Assembly: GCF_029525555.1 (NCBI RefSeq)
Contig: NZ_JAPDHZ010000003.1
Span: 1,054,001 to 1,118,000 of the forward strand
Source: Cohnella ginsengisoli
GTDB taxonomy: Bacteria > Bacillota > Bacilli > Paenibacillales > Paenibacillaceae
Direction of reading: 5' to 3'
DNA: 64,000 nt
Every line of letters starts with the position of its first letter. Within the stretch, counting starts at the first letter, position 1. This document shows positions 27,694 to 40,228 of this stretch, piece after piece. The position numbers and the translations under genes were made by a program. The notes below the pieces were generated by a model that was not told the origin of the DNA, searched no databases, and was given only the letters and a program-made list of their open reading frames with translations.

Positions 27694-29852
27694 CTAACCT
27701 CCGCAGCATGTATACGATCTTGCGAGCGGATTGCGGATAAGCCGCACCGTCCACCGTCTTCTCGATACTCCGCCACAACTCCGAAGCGTCTTCCTCTAGC
27801 TTGCTCTTGTCCAGCTTCTTGTCTGCGCCTAGCGTGATCTGAAGCAGCTGCATCAGCACCTGCCGGACTGAGCTATTGCTCCCTTGAATACGCGGCAAGA
27901 TCTTCTGCAACAGCTGGAAGTCGAAAGCCGCTTCCCGACTCATAAGACCAGCTTGTTCATTGTAGATGAGGTAGAAGCAGATCGAGTCCCTGATTCGGAA
28001 ACCAACGTGTGAATGAATGGTCTCCAAGATGTTATTGATCGCAACCAGTTGATTAGTCGTTTCTTCAATCAGCGTTTGATATGTAGAATGGTATGCATCT
28101 ACGAGCTGAAGATAATCTGATCGAAGAAAAGCATTGGGTGCTGGCTGAGGCTGGTAATCCGTGGCTTCGCTGATAGGGTACTGATCCAAGCGAATATAAT
28201 TGAATTCAATCGTATTCGCCCGATCCAGCACTTTTTTTGCTAAACGGATGCGTCGTCTCGTCCATGTTGACCGTACCGATCAAGTACACGTTGTCAGGAA
28301 TGCAGAGATCTCCATACTGTTGGATATCAGTCGCATCGATTAAGCTCGACTTCCGAATGACTACATCCGTTATAATGTGATCACCTTGCCGCACCTGCGA
28401 CTCTAACACACTCAGCACGTCACTGAAGTAGTGCTCGACGCGTGCTAAGTTCATCTCATCCAGACAGATAAAATAGGGTTTCTGTCGATTCTTGGGCTTC
28501 AATGCCTCGACCATCACTTCAGTGAGAGGACCTGGCCGAAACCGCTGGTTGAGATCCTTGTAACCGATCAGGTCAGAAGGATCGCTCCAATCCGGACGCA
28601 CCGGAATAAGCGCAAATTGTCCGTTTTCGCTCGTTGCACCCAGCGCTTCGGCAAATAACTTCACAAGTTTCGTTTTGCCCGTTCCCGATACACCTGCGAG
28701 AATGACGAACGGCTTCGTCTTCAACGACAAATAGAAGTTCTCAATCAGGCGATCCGGATACGCAAAACCCTTTTGAGATATGTAGGCCTTAACTGCTTCG
28801 AGACGCTCAGACGTCGAGAAATTGAGCACGACTGTTGACTCCTCTTCCGGAATTGTCCTTAAGGTTAGGTCTACATACCGATTGTAGTTATTCACGAGAT
28901 TCTCAAGATCCCCACGGAGCATTTCTTCGCTCGGAAGATTATCGCGATCGTACTTATAATAAGCGACGGTTGATACTTGATAATCGCGGCCTAACCCGCC
29001 TGAAGTCAACGCAATTTCTTCGTCCTTGCGAAGTCCCTCTAGCGGAATAAGCTCCCTAATCTCTCGGGACTTCTGACGAAGGTACTTATGCCCTTCGATC
29101 TTTCCGTTCTTATTCGCCTCAGTGACGCCTTGCGCCAATGTAAGATAGACCGAGCTCATATCCTCGGCGAATAGATAGACGATATACTCCCCGCTCTGCG
29201 TTGACTCCGTGATCCGGCGATCCATGACTGCGATCCACGGTATCGTCGCCCAGACGCCCATTCCGACGGAAGCTTGGACTTTAAGGTTGGGATTGGATTG
29301 AATGAAGGAATAGCTTCTGAATCCTGTGGGAATTTGGTTTCGCACATACTGACCGAAGCCATTGTTTTTGAACGGCTCTCTTTTCTGATCTATGTAGCGG
29401 AACATTACAGTTTGGAGCGCATCACGCAACGAGAAGTCGATCGGCTGCCGCTGATGATATAATTCAAGCTCCTTAGAAGCATACTTATAAAGATCTTTGA
29501 GCACGTTTTCGTCCCAGGTGTTGTAGAGGTCTTCTTTAAAGCTGAGGGTCTGGCGTTCGTTTTTGAGTTCGAGGATACTACTTAAAGTATTGATTGGCGT
29601 TCCAATTATAGAAGAGATCTGACTTATCGTCACTTGCTTCCAGCTGGATGCCTTATTTATCGGAGAATCTACGGGCAAACCACGATTTTCCCTCTCTCGC
29701 ATTAGAGTAAGGAATCGGGATTTAATCATTTGAAGTCCAATCTCAAGTTGTTGTGTTTTATTCATCTCATCCAATAAGGCGAGAATTAGAATCATTTTAT
29801 ATGACTTTTGTTTATGAGCGAAAATATTAGTGAGACTTTCAGGCAAACTCAT
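27659..29852 (-). CDS. McrB-like AAA+ ATPase with MrcB_N DNA-binding domain, +1 shift in T7
   Basis: About 730 residues after removing one T from 28232-28238 (PFSKKVLDRANTIEF). AAAGGTGG fixes the ATG at 29852. Residues 1-130 are helical. About 145-290 matches the MrcB N-terminal module (YVRNQIPTGFRSYSF, VQASVGMGVWATIPWIAVMD), which reads modified DNA in related systems. The AAA core has Walker A GVSGTGKTKL (about 385), Walker B ICLDEMNLARVEHYFSD and sensor GTVNMDETTH, all of the McrB type. With the DUF2357 nuclease it forms a two-gene type IV-like, modification-dependent restriction system (LlaJI/McrBC relatives). Confidence 0.85.
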
Positions 29853-30237
29853 GGGAACCACCTTTACCCAGTAGTACAAAGTTCTACATATGCTCTTAGA
29901 TTTCGACGTAAAGGTGACCGGTTCCTGCGCAAAGAGCCCCCTTTTAAGAAAAGAGGTTAGTGAATATTTCTTTATATTTGTAGCTTACCTAACTACAAGA
30001 ATATAAATACCAATGTCACAGTATGAAGACTTTTCTTTCCATAATCACATATAACGCGTTGGTTGACGGTTCCCTTGGTCCTCTCAATTTTCATTTTTAC
30101 TCAATACGACACACTGCCTGTCAATTCTTTGGTTAGCTGCAGCAATAGTGAAATATCTTGTATTTGTGAGTGTAAAACAGCCCCTGCCTAACGGCAGGAG
30201 CTTAACAGAGGCAGGCTTTTTAAACGTATTAATAGAT
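29853..30237. other. Non-coding interval between the two restriction operons
   Basis: AT-rich sequence that should hold the promoter of the McrB operon, plus a terminator at 30179-30222. No gene seen. Confidence 0.6.
30179..30222. terminator. Terminator after hsdR
   Basis: Outer stem AGCCCCTGCCT ... AGGCAGGCT with an inner CCTGCC-TAAC-GGCAGG alternative. Rightward it is followed by TTTTT; leftward by TGTTTTAC. Lies 16 bases past the hsdR stop. Confidence 0.65.
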
Positions 30238-33197
30238 TTAAACCGTCTTTTGCCCCTCGTAGGGTTTTCCTTCGGTATTGTACGTTACACTAAATACCAT
30301 GTCCGCCAGCCACTTCTTGAAGGACGGATTGTCTGTAAATTGTTTGAAAAGTTCCATGTTATCCGACATTACTCCGAGGATTGCCGTTTGTAGAGCGCGA
30401 TCACTTTCAATACGAGCGTTTTGCTTATCGGAATTTTTCATTGCGTTTTGGTATGCTTTATCTTGCGACACCATGCTGGGAATGCGCTGTATCTGAGCCC
30501 GAACATTATCTGCGTCTTTCCAGTCAATATTGCCAAACAGATCATTAAAAGTAGACAAAATGTTGGTAAGTAAATCAAGTTCAGGGGCTTGATTGCTTCC
30601 GGCAAAGTCTGTTGGTACTGGGTCAACTTCTGCATCCGAATCCTTCAATTGGATAGAAACCATTGCCTGAGCCTCAGCTCGGTAGCTGTCAAGGTCGATT
30701 GCTTCCAAAATACCAGCTGACAGATCTTCTTCCACAGGCGAGGGTAACTTGGGCAAGAGTAGCCTTAGGAAGATAGCAAGTTTTTCCCATTCTGCATTTC
30801 CGTAAGGCAAGATTGCTCCCAAGAAGCCATATGTACGCACAAATCCCTTGGCAGAGCTTTTGAACTCCACTTGCGCGTCCTCATCTAAACCTTTGTACAA
30901 AACGGCACAAGCATCCAAAATCGGGTCTAACTTTTCGCGCTCCGCACCACTGAGGTAAAGTTCAATAAAGTTATCAACATGGTACTCTGTATAAACCTGA
31001 TGCTGTTCCATGGCAGCAATCAAATCGTAGAGTTTGTTTGGATCGGTCTCTTTAGATAGGATCGTTGTGCGATAATAGCGAGAGAACGACTCCTGAATAT
31101 CATCCGGCTCATTGGCAAAGTCCAAAACAAAGGTGTCATGTTTATCTGGATGAGCACGATTCAAACGAGATAGGGTCTGAACCGCCTTGATATCCGTTAG
31201 AACCTTGTCAACGTACATAGTGTGAAGTAACGGCTCGTCAAAGCCCGTTTGAAACTTATCTGCAACAATTAAAAACCGGTAAGGCTCTGTTTTAAAGATC
31301 TTTTCAATCTGATTGCTAGGGAAGCCATTAACGGCCGACTCCGTAAGGGGTTTGCCGTCATACTCTTTCTCACCAGAAAAAGCAATAATGGTTTTATATG
31401 GACTTTTTCGCTCCGCAAGAAATCGATTAATAGCGAAGTAGTAATCAATAGCCCGTTCAATGCTGGAAGTGACCAACATACAGCGGGCCTTGCCACCGAT
31501 TTTCGCCTTGGAGATAACTTGCTCATGAAAATGCTCTACGATAATATTCGCTTTGGTGTTCAATGCGAAATGATCACTCTCAACAAAGGAACGGAGGCGC
31601 TTCTGGGCCTTTCTCTTATCGAACATTGGGTTCTCGGTGATGGTTTTTGCAAGCCTATAATAGCTCTTAATTGGTGTATAGTATTGCAGCACGTCCAAGA
31701 TAAATCCTTCTTGGATTGCCTGCTTCATGGAATAATTATGGAATGGAACGTGTTTTACTGTGCCGTCCGGTTGAGGGGCAGGAACACCGAACATCTCAAG
31801 TGTTTTATTTTTCGGCGTGGCGGTAAAGGCGAAATAGCTGGCATTGGTCAGCATTTTGCGTCCTTCAATTAGGCGGTTGATTTTATCTTCAGTTTCATCA
31901 ACGGGATTGTAGTTACCCCCAAGAGCAATGTTCATAGAAGCGGACATGTTGCCGCTTTGGCTGGAATGCGCCTCGTCAATGATAATAGCAAAATTACGGC
32001 CTTTGTGAGCCGTGCCGATGTCCTCCAAGATGAATTGAAATTTATGAACGGTGGTGATGATAATTTTCTTACCCCCAGCGATTGCTTTGCGAAGATCTCC
32101 AGAATGCTCTGCCCATGCCACAGTGTTGGAGACCTGCATAAACTGCTTAATTGTGTCACGAATTTGCTTGTCGAGATTCACGCGGTCGGTAACTATGATA
32201 ACCGAGTCGATTATATTTCCTCCATTACGCTCCAAGCCTATAATTTGATGTGCCAGCCACGCGATTGAGTTTGACTTGCCGCTACCCGCGCTGTGCTGGA
32301 TTAGATACCGTTGTCCTACTCCTTTCGCTTTTACATCAGCAAGCAAAGACTTAACCGCTGCAAGCTGATGATACCGCGGGAAAATTTGTATAAATGATTT
32401 CGCCTTGGATTCAGGATCAACCCTTTCCACCACTTGAGCGTAATTTTCGATTATATTCGCAAGCTCTGCCCTCGTGAAAATCTGTTTCCATAAATAATCG
32501 GTCATAATACCGTCTGGGTTCGGCGGATTACCTGCGCCGTCATTATAGCCTTTGTCAAAGGGCAAGAACCATGAGCTTTTGCCACTTAACTTTGTGCAAA
32601 ATTTCACTTTCGCATCATCTACAGCAAAATGAACCATGCACCTTTTGAAAGTAAACAACAGTTCCTTTGGGTCACGGTCGGTTTTATACTGCCGTACTGC
32701 ATCTTCGACATCTTGGTTGGTAAACTGATTTTTCAATTCGCAAGTGACGACGGGTAGGCCATTGATGAAGATACAAAAATCTAACGCAAGAGTGGTGCTA
32801 TCCCTGGAGTACATTAGCTGACGTGTTACGCTGAAGATATTATGCTCGAACATTTTTTTTGCTACTGTATTTTTAGCCGACGGAGTCATATAGAACATTA
32901 CAAGGTTTGCAGGATAAATTTTCACCCCATTTCTAAGTACATCAATTACACCGCGCTTAGCGATTTCACCGCTTAAACGGTTAAGAAATTGATTGTACTT
33001 TTGTCTGTTTTTTTTTAATCTCAAGCAACTCAATTTGTTCAATTTGAGTCTCTTCTAAAAAAGCGTAACAATCGTGTTTCATCTATGGCGTATTCGCGGT
33101 TGTAGTCTGAGCTTTCACCCTGCTCAAAACCATTTTGCGTGACCAGGTGATTAATAATTAATGACTCAAAACCTTGTTCTTTAATGTTAGTACCCAT
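30238..33197 (-). CDS. hsdR: Type I restriction endonuclease subunit R, two +1 shifts
   Basis: About 985 residues after removing one base from 33057-33062 (A6) and one from 33008-33016 (T9), giving RLLRFLEETQIEQIELLEIK then KNRQKYNQF. AGGAGG precedes the ATG at 33197. N-terminal nuclease: LDFCIFINGLPVVTCELKNQ (D ... ExK plus Q). Translocase: QHSAGSGKSNSI (Walker A), IIIDEAHSSQSG (DEAH), FTATPKNKT, and helicase motif VI region LSRLNRAHPDK. Cuts unmethylated DNA at a distance after translocation. Note an A8 run at about 32852 that is in frame and undamaged. Confidence 0.92.
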
Positions 33198-33207
33198 AAA
33201 CAACCTC

Positions 33208-33795
33208 CTATTTCGCCATCTCCGGTAATTTATATACATCGATCAGTAAATGCATAATGAAGACAATTGCCAATTCAGCCTCTTGTTTAGTAGCTTCATC
33301 CAACTCATGAATATACTGATTACCTAATGTTCTTATTTTATCGACCCAAGTCCTACTGTGTCTGGATATATATCCTTGATTCTCTAAATAGTTTATATAT
33401 TCTATAAATCTAAGATTTGATGCTGCACCTAGATCTGCGGCTACATGCATTATCATTGTACGGGCTACCATTATGACCGAATAAAAGCAATCATTCGAGA
33501 AGCATTTCCTACATTCACAATACATCTTTTCAATTCTTGCTGGCAGATACGGAATATCTTCAAAAGGCAAAAATTGAGATGTCGGTATTACTCTCCCATC
33601 GAGTCCAATCGTGATAGGCATATAACATTCTGGACATTTATAAATGTGATACTTTATTGCGCCTGTATCAGCATCAAATATTCTTATATCGGATACAGCG
33701 CGAACCTTCACGTTACAATACGGGCATGACAATGTATGCTCTGACTTATCTTTAGGTCTTACTTTTTCCCATTTCCACTCTTTTATATCAAGCAT
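33208..33795 (-). CDS. DUF4145 protein within the type I operon
   Basis: 195 residues from the ATG at 33795 (GGGGGTGG upstream). The N-terminal half has a Cys4 zinc ribbon (CPYC near residue 25 and CPEC near 60) and a second Cys pair (CECRKC near 100). The C-terminal half is a helical DUF4145 domain (SVIMVARTMIMHVAADLGA, LGNQYIHELDEATKQEAELA), a domain often found beside or fused to HsdR. Its stop overlaps the hsdR ribosome site, so coupled expression is expected. The role is unproven; nucleic-acid binding or regulation of restriction is a guess. Confidence 0.8.
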   Translation of the reverse strand: MLDIKEWKWEKVRPKDKSEHTLSCPYCNVKVRAVSDIRIFDADTGAIKYHIYKCPECYMPITIGLDGRVIPTSQFLPFEDIPYLPARIEKMYCECRKCFSNDCFYSVIMVARTMIMHVAADLGAASNLRFIEYINYLENQGYISRHSRTWVDKIRTLGNQYIHELDEATKQEAELAIVFIMHLLIDVYKLPEMAK

Positions 33796-33818
33796 TATAA
33801 CCACCCCCGTACTGTCAT

Positions 33819-35085
33819 TTATTCATCAATTTCTTCTTCAATATCATCCATCGGGTCATTCTCAGCTATTTCCTCCACCACTTCGTATTGCGGCACTACT
33901 ACGCCACTCACGTCCAATTTGCCGGTTACAACATCAGAAACAAGGCGAGTCCGGTATTCGTGGAGGAGGAATACTTGGCTTTTTATTTTCTCAATTAGGT
34001 TATCAAAGACATCAAACTTTTCTTTAATGCTTTTATACAAAAGTTCCTGTTCTTCTATCGAAAGAGGTAGCGATATTTTTAGACTCAATAATTTGCTGTC
34101 ATTGATTGCCGGATATGAAACTCCTATTGAATTTTTAATTACATCGTCGATAAACTCGTCTGAACTTAGTACAAACGAAAGCAACTCCGGAAGAACGACA
34201 TTTTTATTTGGTGATAAAACGGAAAATCCTGTTGAAACAATGCAATGTTCATATGCGTGGTCTATAAAACAAACCGACCTCAAGTACGTGCGAACGGTGG
34301 AAATTATTGTGTCTCCATATTTGACAACACGTCTTGCCCTTGAAGGAGCTTCTCTGAAGGTTAGATGCACTGGTTCTTGTTTTATATAGCCATGTCCAAC
34401 AGCGCTAATATCTAAGTAATCAATTTCAAGATCAGGGTCTGTATTTGAACTTAACGACGTAAGATTGCTATTAACCCAATATTTAAGCGACTTTCTTTCC
34501 CATCCCTCGCTGCTTTTTTTCACCGCTGCATTAATTACCGCCCGCTTTTGCTCCTGCAAAAGTGCAATCTGCTTTTTCTTGGCGTTTATTAAACGGTTTA
34601 TTTGTGCCACCTTCCAGTCAAGAAAACGTACAATTCGGTCTTGTTCGGCAAGTGGGGGGGAGGAAAAGATTTACCCGTTTAAGATAATCCCAATAGATGT
34701 TACGCTGTATGGATCCTACGCCTTTTGAACAAACAACATATTTATCAACCATACTTCGACTTTGAAAAAGGTAATTTGCGTAGTCATTCGATATATCATT
34801 ACTTAACGCAAGGACAATATAAGCAGGACTAACAATTCCGTGGTGCTTCGACACACCAACAGAACCGCGCCATGCTTGCTGATTGTTCAGCACAAAGTCA
34901 CCATAATCTACAGCTTGATATTTTGACAAATCCGTACTGGTTACATTTGTCCGTTTGGCCGTCTGACTTGAAAAAGGTACTACACCTTTTCCTAAATAAA
35001 CCGACAGCAGTTCACGGTCTTGGCAATTCACAACTTGCTTAGGCTTCGCAATCCCATAAAACGGCACAGTTTTCCATTCTCTCAT
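33819..35085 (-). CDS. hsdS: Type I specificity subunit S, +1 shift in G7
   Basis: About 421 residues. One base removed from 34654-34660 joins the halves as LFLPPLAEQDRIVRFLDWKV, exactly the conserved spacer helix after the first target-recognition domain. TRD1 lies at 1-150 and TRD2 at about 185-360, each closed by a LP.L/SIEEQ helix (LPLSIEEQELLY) forming the coiled-coil spacer that sets the gap between half-sites. ATG at 35085 overlaps the hsdM stop by four bases. The recognition sequence cannot be read from the protein. Confidence 0.9.
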
Positions 35086-36903
35086 CCCAAAACCTCCCCA
35101 AGCAAGCCATCTGTTTCAACTTCCAGAGCACGAATATCTGCAACAATCTCCGAAAGCTCGCGCAATTGTACTGGCTTATAAAAATGCTTTGTAAAGCTAA
35201 TTTCGTAGCCAATCTTAGTCTGCTTTTCGTCCACCCACGCATCAGGCGCATAAGGGAGTACTTCTTTGGAAATGAACGCATCAATACCGCCTTCATAGTC
35301 CAACGGAATTTGCTCGGTGTCGGTCAGATCTTTGTTAGCGATCAGCTTGCCTCTTTTATCATGCAATGGCTTTCCGCTATCATCCAACTGCGGACGTAAA
35401 ACGACGACCTTGTAAAATCCAAATGCACTGTTGTCAAAAATTTTGCAGTACTCGTTCTCCTTAAAATCCAAAAATAACTCTAGGATCTTATGGCGAATAG
35501 TAGAGTTTATTTCACAATTTTTCTTACCTAGATTTTTACGCAATGGTGACTTCATATTTGTCGCATCGATAAGTTGAATTTTTCCTTCTCGTGGTGTTCC
35601 AGCTTTGCGGTTTGAAAGTACCCAAATATAAGTGCCGATGCCCGTATTGTAGAACATATTTTCAGGCAAGGAGATAATCGCCTCAACCAAGTCACGCTCG
35701 ATAAGATAGCGGCGGGCATTACTCTCGCCCTGTCCTGCATCGCCGGTAAACAGGCTTGAGCCATTATGCACCTCGGCAATACGACTGCCAAGTTCAGTGG
35801 TTTCCTTCATTTTGCTGGCGTTGTTGAGTAAGAACAAAAGCTGACCATCACTCGTGCGTGGGATCATGCTAAAATCAGAAATCCCTGCAAAATTGTTTAC
35901 AAAACGCGGGTCTTGGATGCCCTTCTTCCCCCCCATCTTTTCAGCATCATTTTTCCATGACTTACCATACGGGGGATTAGAGAGCATAAAATCAAATTGA
36001 CGGCTTGGGAACCCATCCGAAGCTAGCGTAGAGCCATAAGCAATGTTATCTACCTCCGCGCCCTCGCCCTTAAGAAGCATATCGGCTTTTGTTATGGCAT
36101 AGGTTTCGGGGTTAATTTCCTGTCCAAAAAGGTGGATAGATACAGTACGATTATTACGCTGAGCAAGCTCTTGCAGACGGTCTTGAGACACCGTAAGCAT
36201 CCCCCCCGTACCGCTTGCACCATCATATACCGAATAAGTAGAGTCTTTGATTTGATCGGCAACTGGTAAGAAGATCAAGTCCGCCATTAATTCCACAACG
36301 TCGCGAGGTGTAAAGTGTTCTCCAGCTTCCTCGTTGTTTTCCTCATTAAAGCGGCGGATTAACTCCTCAAAAATCGTCCCCATAGTGTGGTTATCCAACG
36401 CAGGCATACGAATACGACCGTTGTCATCCAGTACTGGAAACGGGGCAAGATTAATGGTTGGAGATACAAACTTCTCAATAACTGCACCCAGAATATCGGC
36501 ATCTACCATGGTATCAATCTGATTGCGAAATTTGAACTTGCTCAATATCTCCTGAACGTTAGGTGAAAAACCGTCCAAGTATGCAATAAAGTCGGCTTTC
36601 AATTTCTGTTGGCTTACACGACTAGTCAGATCGCGAAGACGAAACTCAGACCCATTACAAAAAAAACTGCTTTGCTGCATTGCATAGAGCCTCTGTTTGA
36701 TTGGTAACACCAGCGTTGTCGAGCATCTTTTTCATTTTTAGCACTTCATCTTTGGTTTCCTCAAGCACCGCATCCAAACGGCGGATTACAGTCATAGGTA
36801 ATATAACATCGCGGTATTTTCCGCGCACATAAACATCACGAAGGCAATCGTCTGCAATACCCCAAATGAAACTTACGATTTGATTGTAAACTTGATTGTC
36901 CAT
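35082..36903 (-). CDS. hsdM: Type I DNA methyltransferase subunit M, +1 shift in A8
   Basis: About 606 residues, starting MDNQVYNQIVSFIWGIADD with AAAGAGGAG upstream. Removing one base from 36659-36666 joins NAAKQFFCNGSEFRLRDL. Helical N-terminal domain, then the N6-adenine methyltransferase core: EHFTPRDVVELMADL, DGASGTGGML (motif I) and LSNPPYGKSW (catalytic NPPY). It modifies adenine at the sites named by HsdS and protects the host. First gene of the operon hsdM-hsdS-DUF4145-hsdR. Confidence 0.93.
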
Positions 36904-37489
<586 letters not shown>

Positions 37490-37577
37490 ATGCTTTATAT
37501 TCTAAGTAGCCCCAAACCCAAACATCAGGCAAACTGAACACCAACGTTTTAAATTCCGAAGTAGCACCAACACCCCC

Positions 37578-38190
37578 ATGAGCAAGCAACTCGAGAAACT
37601 TGAAGTATCAAAAAAGTTCCTTCCTACTAATGCCAGTCTTTCTGCTGATGTGGGGCTCCTTGGCTGCCGTTAGTAAGTAAGCTGCTTGAATCATATAGAT
37701 AGCTATCAAGTCATGTTTTATATGTATGGGATCGGCGTGGATTCCTTTTCAGCGATCTTTCTGGTCAAAGGCAAATTAAGTGCCCTCTTCTCATGGAAGT
37801 TTTCCGAGTTTGTCTTGTTGCTCTTGTGCGGCATGTTCGCTTTTCTCTATGGCTTCATTTATTTTAAAATCCCTCGAACGCATCGCGACGGTAGAAGCGA
37901 CCATGCTGAATTATTTACTTCCCATCTTTATCGTGCTCGCGATCCCCATCCATAAGGAGTAGTTGAACCGATATAAGCTGATCTCGGTCGAGATGGGTTT
38001 CTTGGGAACGCTGCTGCTCCTGACCAAAGGGGATAACGTGAATATCAACTTCACGAACTTCAGAGGGGACCTATTCGCGGTTCTAGCGGCGGTGAGTTGG
38101 GAGTTGTTTAAGAAATTCATTAAGAAGTACCAGAAGGATGCAATCGTCAGCACTTGTGATCACGAGCGTTGGCTTTCTTTTAAAAGGCTA
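37578..38190 (+). pseudogene. Degenerate EamA/DMT-type transporter (copy of the gene at 54391)
   Basis: From ATGAGCAAGCAA on, the DNA follows the 54391 gene closely (same GTCATGTTTTATATGTATGG and GGATAACGTGAATATCAACT-type segments), including about 90 bases of 5' flank. It has several frame changes, an in-frame stop (AAGGAGTAG where the intact gene has AAGGAGAAG) and loses homology at about 38190, missing the last third. Unlike most broken genes here, this is real decay, not a single homopolymer shift. Confidence 0.85.
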
Positions 38191-38330
38191 AATGTTACCT
38201 TAACCATGGTCATCCTCCTTGCTTTAATAGTGAATTTATATATTAGATTTCGGGCTATATATCCAATTTTTATTGAAAGTGAAAGTCAGGCACAGCTAAG
38301 CTTGAACATCCGCTCATGAAGGCGAACATA

Positions 38331-40219
38331 ATCGAGTAGGAGGAGGCGGCAAGCCTCCGTCCTCTCACACCACCGTACATGCGGGTCCGCATACGGCGGT
38401 TCCAAAAGGTTAACAAAGCTCCAAATAACGAGAAAGCAAACTTTTCAGCCCTTTCGCCTCCCAGTAGGAGGTCGGAAGGGCGTTATTTATGTTCCGGGAC
38501 ATTTCCCAAGGACCTCGCCGAGAGTTGGCCATGACAAGGCAGGCCCATTCCGGCACCTTGAGCGCCCTCAGTTCACGGATTCGCGTTCGCACTCGCTTCC
38601 ATTGCTTCCACAAGCACATGCGCAAACGCCTGAGAATCCATCCGTCAAACTGCTCAAGATGATGATTTTTCGCCGCAGCCAGTCGGAAGTAGCCCAGCCA
38701 CCCCATTGTATAGCGGTTTAACCGGTTTATCCGTTCCTCCATCGGCATGGACCGCGTACGATTCGTCAGTTCTCGGATCTTGTCCTTGAAGCGAGAGATC
38801 GTCTTCGGTGCCAGCCGAATCGTCGTCTGCTTGTGGTTTGTGAAGCTAAACCCTAGAAACTTGCGTCCCCAGGGTCTGGCTACCGCGCTCTTCTCCCGAT
38901 TCACTTTCAGTTTTAACTTTCCTTCTACAAAGCGAATCACCGACGCCATGACGCGTTCTCCGGCACGTTTGCTTGCCACGAAGATGTTGCAATCGTCCGC
39001 ATAGCGGACGAAGTGCAGTCCTCTGCGCGCGAGTTCCTTGTCCAGGTCGTCCAGCAGGATGTTTGCCAGCAGCGGACTAAGCGGTCCGCCTTGCGGCGTT
39101 CCTTCTTCCGTTCGCTGACAATCCCCGTTTTCCATCACCCCGGCGTTCAGATAGGCACGGATCAGCTTCAGGACACGTTTGTCCGTCACCTTACATGCCA
39201 CTTTGGCCATGAGCATGTCATGGTTCACCCGGTCAAAGAATTTCTCTAAGTCCATATCCACTACCCAACGCAGTCCACTTTGGATGTGGGCTTGTGCCTG
39301 CCGCACCGCATCGTGCGCTCGCTTGCCCAGCCGAAAGCCGTAGCTGCTTGGAGAGAATTCGGCATCGAATATCGGATTCATCACTTGCAGAAGCGCTTGC
39401 TGAAGCAGACGGTCCATCACAGTCGGTATACCCAGCAGCCGTATGCCGCCTCCGGGTTTGGGGATTTCCACCCGTCTGACTGGCGCAGGTCTGTAGGTTC
39501 CCGCGAGGAGTTCGGTCTTCACCGACTTCCAGTTCGTTTTCAGGTAAGCTTGCAGCTGCGCTGCCGTTACACCGTCCACACCGGGCGCTCCTCCGTTTTG
39601 AACCACTCGTTTGTACGCGTCCCTGAGGTTCGTACTTTCGAGCATCCGCTCCAGCAAGTCGTTACTCGCTTCGCGAGAGGAAGGGGCGACTTGTGCCGGC
39701 GATGAACTCGGCGCTTCTGCATACCCTGGCGGCTTCACCGCTTCTCTTTGCAGCAAGCTCCCTTGCGGGATATTCGGCTGTCTTTGCTCATCACGCGAAC
39801 GCATCGGTTTCCTCTCTCCTTTCGGTTCGGTCCTTTCGCTTTCCGGCGTCCCGTACTCACGTACTATGACCTCTGCTGACTCCTGCGGGTTCAGCGCAAC
39901 CTCCCGGTTGCGGTTACGAAGTGACTTCGCATTTTTTTTCGTCCCACAGGCCTCCCCAGATAAGAACGTCATCTGTCTGCCCGCGACCACTGGAGTCTAC
40001 AGCGCTAGCCCTTGGCGGCTTTGGATTTCGTTGTGTATGGGCAACTCATCCGACTAACCCTGCCTCAAATCCAGTTCGTATACCTTGGCCCGTGCATTTG
40101 CCTCCGGCTTCCTTCAGATTCCATCTCGCGACGGACACCCTTGGCCTTGGCTAGGGTAGGCGCTCGCCAGCCCCCGTTCGGGACTTTCACCCTAGAGATG
40201 ACGCCCATGCTGGGCGTAC
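38331..40219 (-). mobile_element. Group II intron (about 1.9 kb)
   Basis: The leftward RNA would start GTACGCCCAGC ATGGGCG (position 40219, near the GUGYG consensus) and carries the conserved TAGGGTGAAAGTCC segment soon after. At the far end a domain V-like GAACCGCCGTATGCGG/ CCGCATGTACGGTGGTGTGA lies at about 38360-38405. Domain VI follows and ends CCTACTCGAT, a common intron 3' end, giving 38331. The encoded reverse transcriptase lies in between. The end shape suggests a bacterial class C type; class is inferred. Confidence 0.85.
38410..39804 (-). CDS. ltrA: Group II intron reverse transcriptase/maturase
   Basis: 464 residues from the ATG at 39804, preceded by GAGAGG; the frame is open to 39990 but that part belongs to intron RNA domains. 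RT motifs: GAPGVDGVTAAQLQ, RRVEIPKPGGGIRLLGIPT, the active site FVRYADDCNIF (YADD) and GTPQGGPLSPLLANI. A maturase (X) domain and short basic C-terminus follow (YTMGWLGYFRLAAAK). Supports splicing and target-primed reverse transcription of the intron. No HNH endonuclease domain is visible, as expected for class C introns. Confidence 0.93.
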   Translation of the reverse strand: MRSRDEQRQPNIPQGSLLQREAVKPPGYAEAPSSSPAQVAPSSREASNDLLERMLESTNLRDAYKRVVQNGGAPGVDGVTAAQLQAYLKTNWKSVKTELLAGTYRPAPVRRVEIPKPGGGIRLLGIPTVMDRLLQQALLQVMNPIFDAEFSPSSYGFRLGKRAHDAVRQAQAHIQSGLRWVVDMDLEKFFDRVNHDMLMAKVACKVTDKRVLKLIRAYLNAGVMENGDCQRTEEGTPQGGPLSPLLANILLDDLDKELARRGLHFVRYADDCNIFVASKRAGERVMASVIRFVEGKLKLKVNREKSAVARPWGRKFLGFSFTNHKQTTIRLAPKTISRFKDKIRELTNRTRSMPMEERINRLNRYTMGWLGYFRLAAAKNHHLEQFDGWILRRLRMCLWKQWKRVRTRIRELRALKVPEWACLVMANSRRGPWEMSRNINNALPTSYWEAKGLKSLLSRYLELC

Positions 40220-40228
40220 CACAAACAA

